Both the position numbers and the translations under genes were made by a program. DNA of 5,097 nucleotides from Actinomycetota bacterium (GTDB lineage Bacteria > Actinomycetota > Acidimicrobiia > Acidimicrobiales > BP-101). Below, piece by piece: positions 4,192 through 5,097 of this stretch (position 1 is the stretch's first letter; each line of letters begins with the position of its first letter). Location: assembly GCA_030838265.1 (NCBI GenBank), contig JAUTXA010000031.1, positions 1 through 5,097 of the forward strand. Reading direction: 5' to 3'. Under the pieces are notes generated by a model that worked only from the letters and a program-made list of their open reading frames with translations, did not search any database and was not told the origin of the DNA.

Positions 4192-5097
4192 ATGACGTCT
4201 ACCCCGACCCTCGCCCGCACCGCGACCCAGTGGGCGGCCACTGGCACCTCCCACAACCCGGATGCTCGACGAGCGGGAGCCGAGGCGGCGACCGACGCGC
4301 TGAGCGGCGCTGACCCGAAGCTCTTGGTCGTCTTCTCCTCCGACGCCTACGACCTGAAGCAGCTCCTCGCCGGTGTGGCTGAGGTGGCCCACGACGTCCC
4401 CGTGATCGGCTGCTCGACCTCCGGCGAGATCGCGGCCGCGGGGCCCGGGACGGCCAGCGTAGTGATCATGGCCCTCGGCGGAGCAGGGTTCTCGGTGGTG
4501 ACGGCCGCGGCCGACACCGACGCCCAGGGCCTGCGCCAGGCCGGCGCCGAGGTAGCGGCCACCGTGGCTCGACTCGAGGCTCGGCCCTACAAGGTGATGC
4601 TGCTCTTGACCGACGGGCTCGGCGGCGACCAGCAAGAGGTGGTGCGAGGCGCCCATCGCATCCTGGGGGCCGAGGTGCCTCTCGTCGGCGGCTGCGCCGG
4701 TGACGACATGAAGATGCAGCACACGTTCCAGTTCCACGGCGAGTCCGTCCTCGAGCACTCGGTCGTCGGCGCCGCCATCGGCTCCGAGGGCCCGATCGGC
4801 ATCGGCGTCGAGCACGGCTGGCGAGCCGTCGGCGAACCGATGGTCGTCACGTCGAGCGAGGGCAACCGCGTCCTCACCCTCGATGATCAGCCGGCGCTGG
4901 CCGCCTACCTCCAACGCCTCGATGCGCCGGCCGAGGTGCACGCCGACGCCGACGCCTTCACCCATTTCGCCATGACCCATCCGCTCGGGCTGAGCCGCCG
5001 GGGTGGAGACGAGGTCCGCTTCGTCGCCGGTGCCGACTTCACCGACGGCTCGTTGAACTGCATCGCCGCCCTGCCGCAAGGGAGCCTGGCCTGGATC
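4192..5097 (+). CDS. FIST-domain sensory protein, C-terminus cut by window edge
   Basis: An ATG at 4192 opens a frame of 302 codons that runs off the right edge without a stop. FIST N (PF08495) spans about residues 35-210: LLVVFSSDAYD (44-54), VIGCSTSGEIAAAG (71-84), VMLLLTDGLGGDQ (135-147), and the diagnostic PLVGGCAGDDM (163-173) followed by TFQFHGESVLEHSVVGAAI. The start of FIST C (PF10442) is at about 225 (NRVLTLDDQPALAAYLQRL), continuing to DGSLNCIAALPQGS at the edge. FIST modules are small-ligand sensor domains, proposed to bind amino-acid-like compounds. They occur alone or fused to histidine kinase, cyclase, GGDEF or methyl-accepting outputs. Any output domain lies outside the window. 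No signal peptide is seen, so cytosolic sensing is likely. The start is chosen because the first domain strand begins about 40 residues later and no better ribosome site is visible. The gene is divergent from the surface-protein operon. Confidence 0.92.
   Translation, partial: MTSTPTLARTATQWAATGTSHNPDARRAGAEAATDALSGADPKLLVVFSSDAYDLKQLLAGVAEVAHDVPVIGCSTSGEIAAAGPGTASVVIMALGGAGFSVVTAAADTDAQGLRQAGAEVAATVARLEARPYKVMLLLTDGLGGDQQEVVRGAHRILGAEVPLVGGCAGDDMKMQHTFQFHGESVLEHSVVGAAIGSEGPIGIGVEHGWRAVGEPMVVTSSEGNRVLTLDDQPALAAYLQRLDAPAEVHADADAFTHFAMTHPLGLSRRGGDEVRFVAGADFTDGSLNCIAALPQGSLAWI

Noticed and set aside
4083..4313. A 76-codon plus-strand frame overlapping the FIST start
   Set aside because: It overlaps the first 40 FIST codons in another frame, has no domain and no ribosome binding site, and its composition is random-like.
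3979..5079. A 366-codon minus-strand frame opposite the FIST gene
   Set aside because: It is the antisense shadow of a FIST domain whose diagnostic GGCAGDD motif is on the plus strand.

Overview
The window is high-GC DNA (roughly 70% by eye). GTG and other non-ATG starts are common, genes are tightly coupled, and promoters look leaderless. It also carries a TIGR03084-type (mycothiol-dependent isomerase-like) protein and an LAxTG-like surface-anchoring signal. Together these point to an actinobacterium. A member of the Acidimicrobiia is my best guess, but that is inference from style and not from a marker gene. No rRNA, tRNA, CRISPR array or mobile element is visible.

Layout. (a) 1-1064, minus strand: a 104-aa unrecognised basic protein, then a TIGR03084-family metal-binding protein cut by the left edge. 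The two share one reading frame and are 9 bases apart. (b) 1065-1142: a 78-base divergent intergenic region with a leaderless-type promoter facing each way. (c) 1143-2618, plus strand: an alkaline-phosphatase-superfamily phosphodiesterase. Its catalytic elements appear in circularly permuted order, with the last zinc-ligand His in the N-terminal third and the Asp, Thr, Asp/His and Asp-His motifs after it. (d) 2619-2654: a short convergent junction. (e) 2655-3982, minus strand: a compact three-gene operon, in transcription order a Ser/Thr-rich secreted protein with a sortase-like anchor, an all-helical TPR-like protein, and a VOC-fold protein. The genes are joined by a 3-base gap and an ATGA overlap. 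(f) 3983-4191: a divergent intergenic region. (g) 4192 to the right edge, plus strand: a FIST-domain sensory protein, truncated by the window.

The genes do not form one obvious pathway. The two minus-strand clusters are probably independent transcription units separated by the phosphodiesterase. The strongest lead is the permuted phosphodiesterase: all expected metal ligands and the nucleophile can be placed, which suggests a functional rearranged enzyme and not a broken one. Secondary leads are the paired leaderless promoters at 1065-1142, the surface protein with an apparent CTG start, and the control region of the FIST gene.
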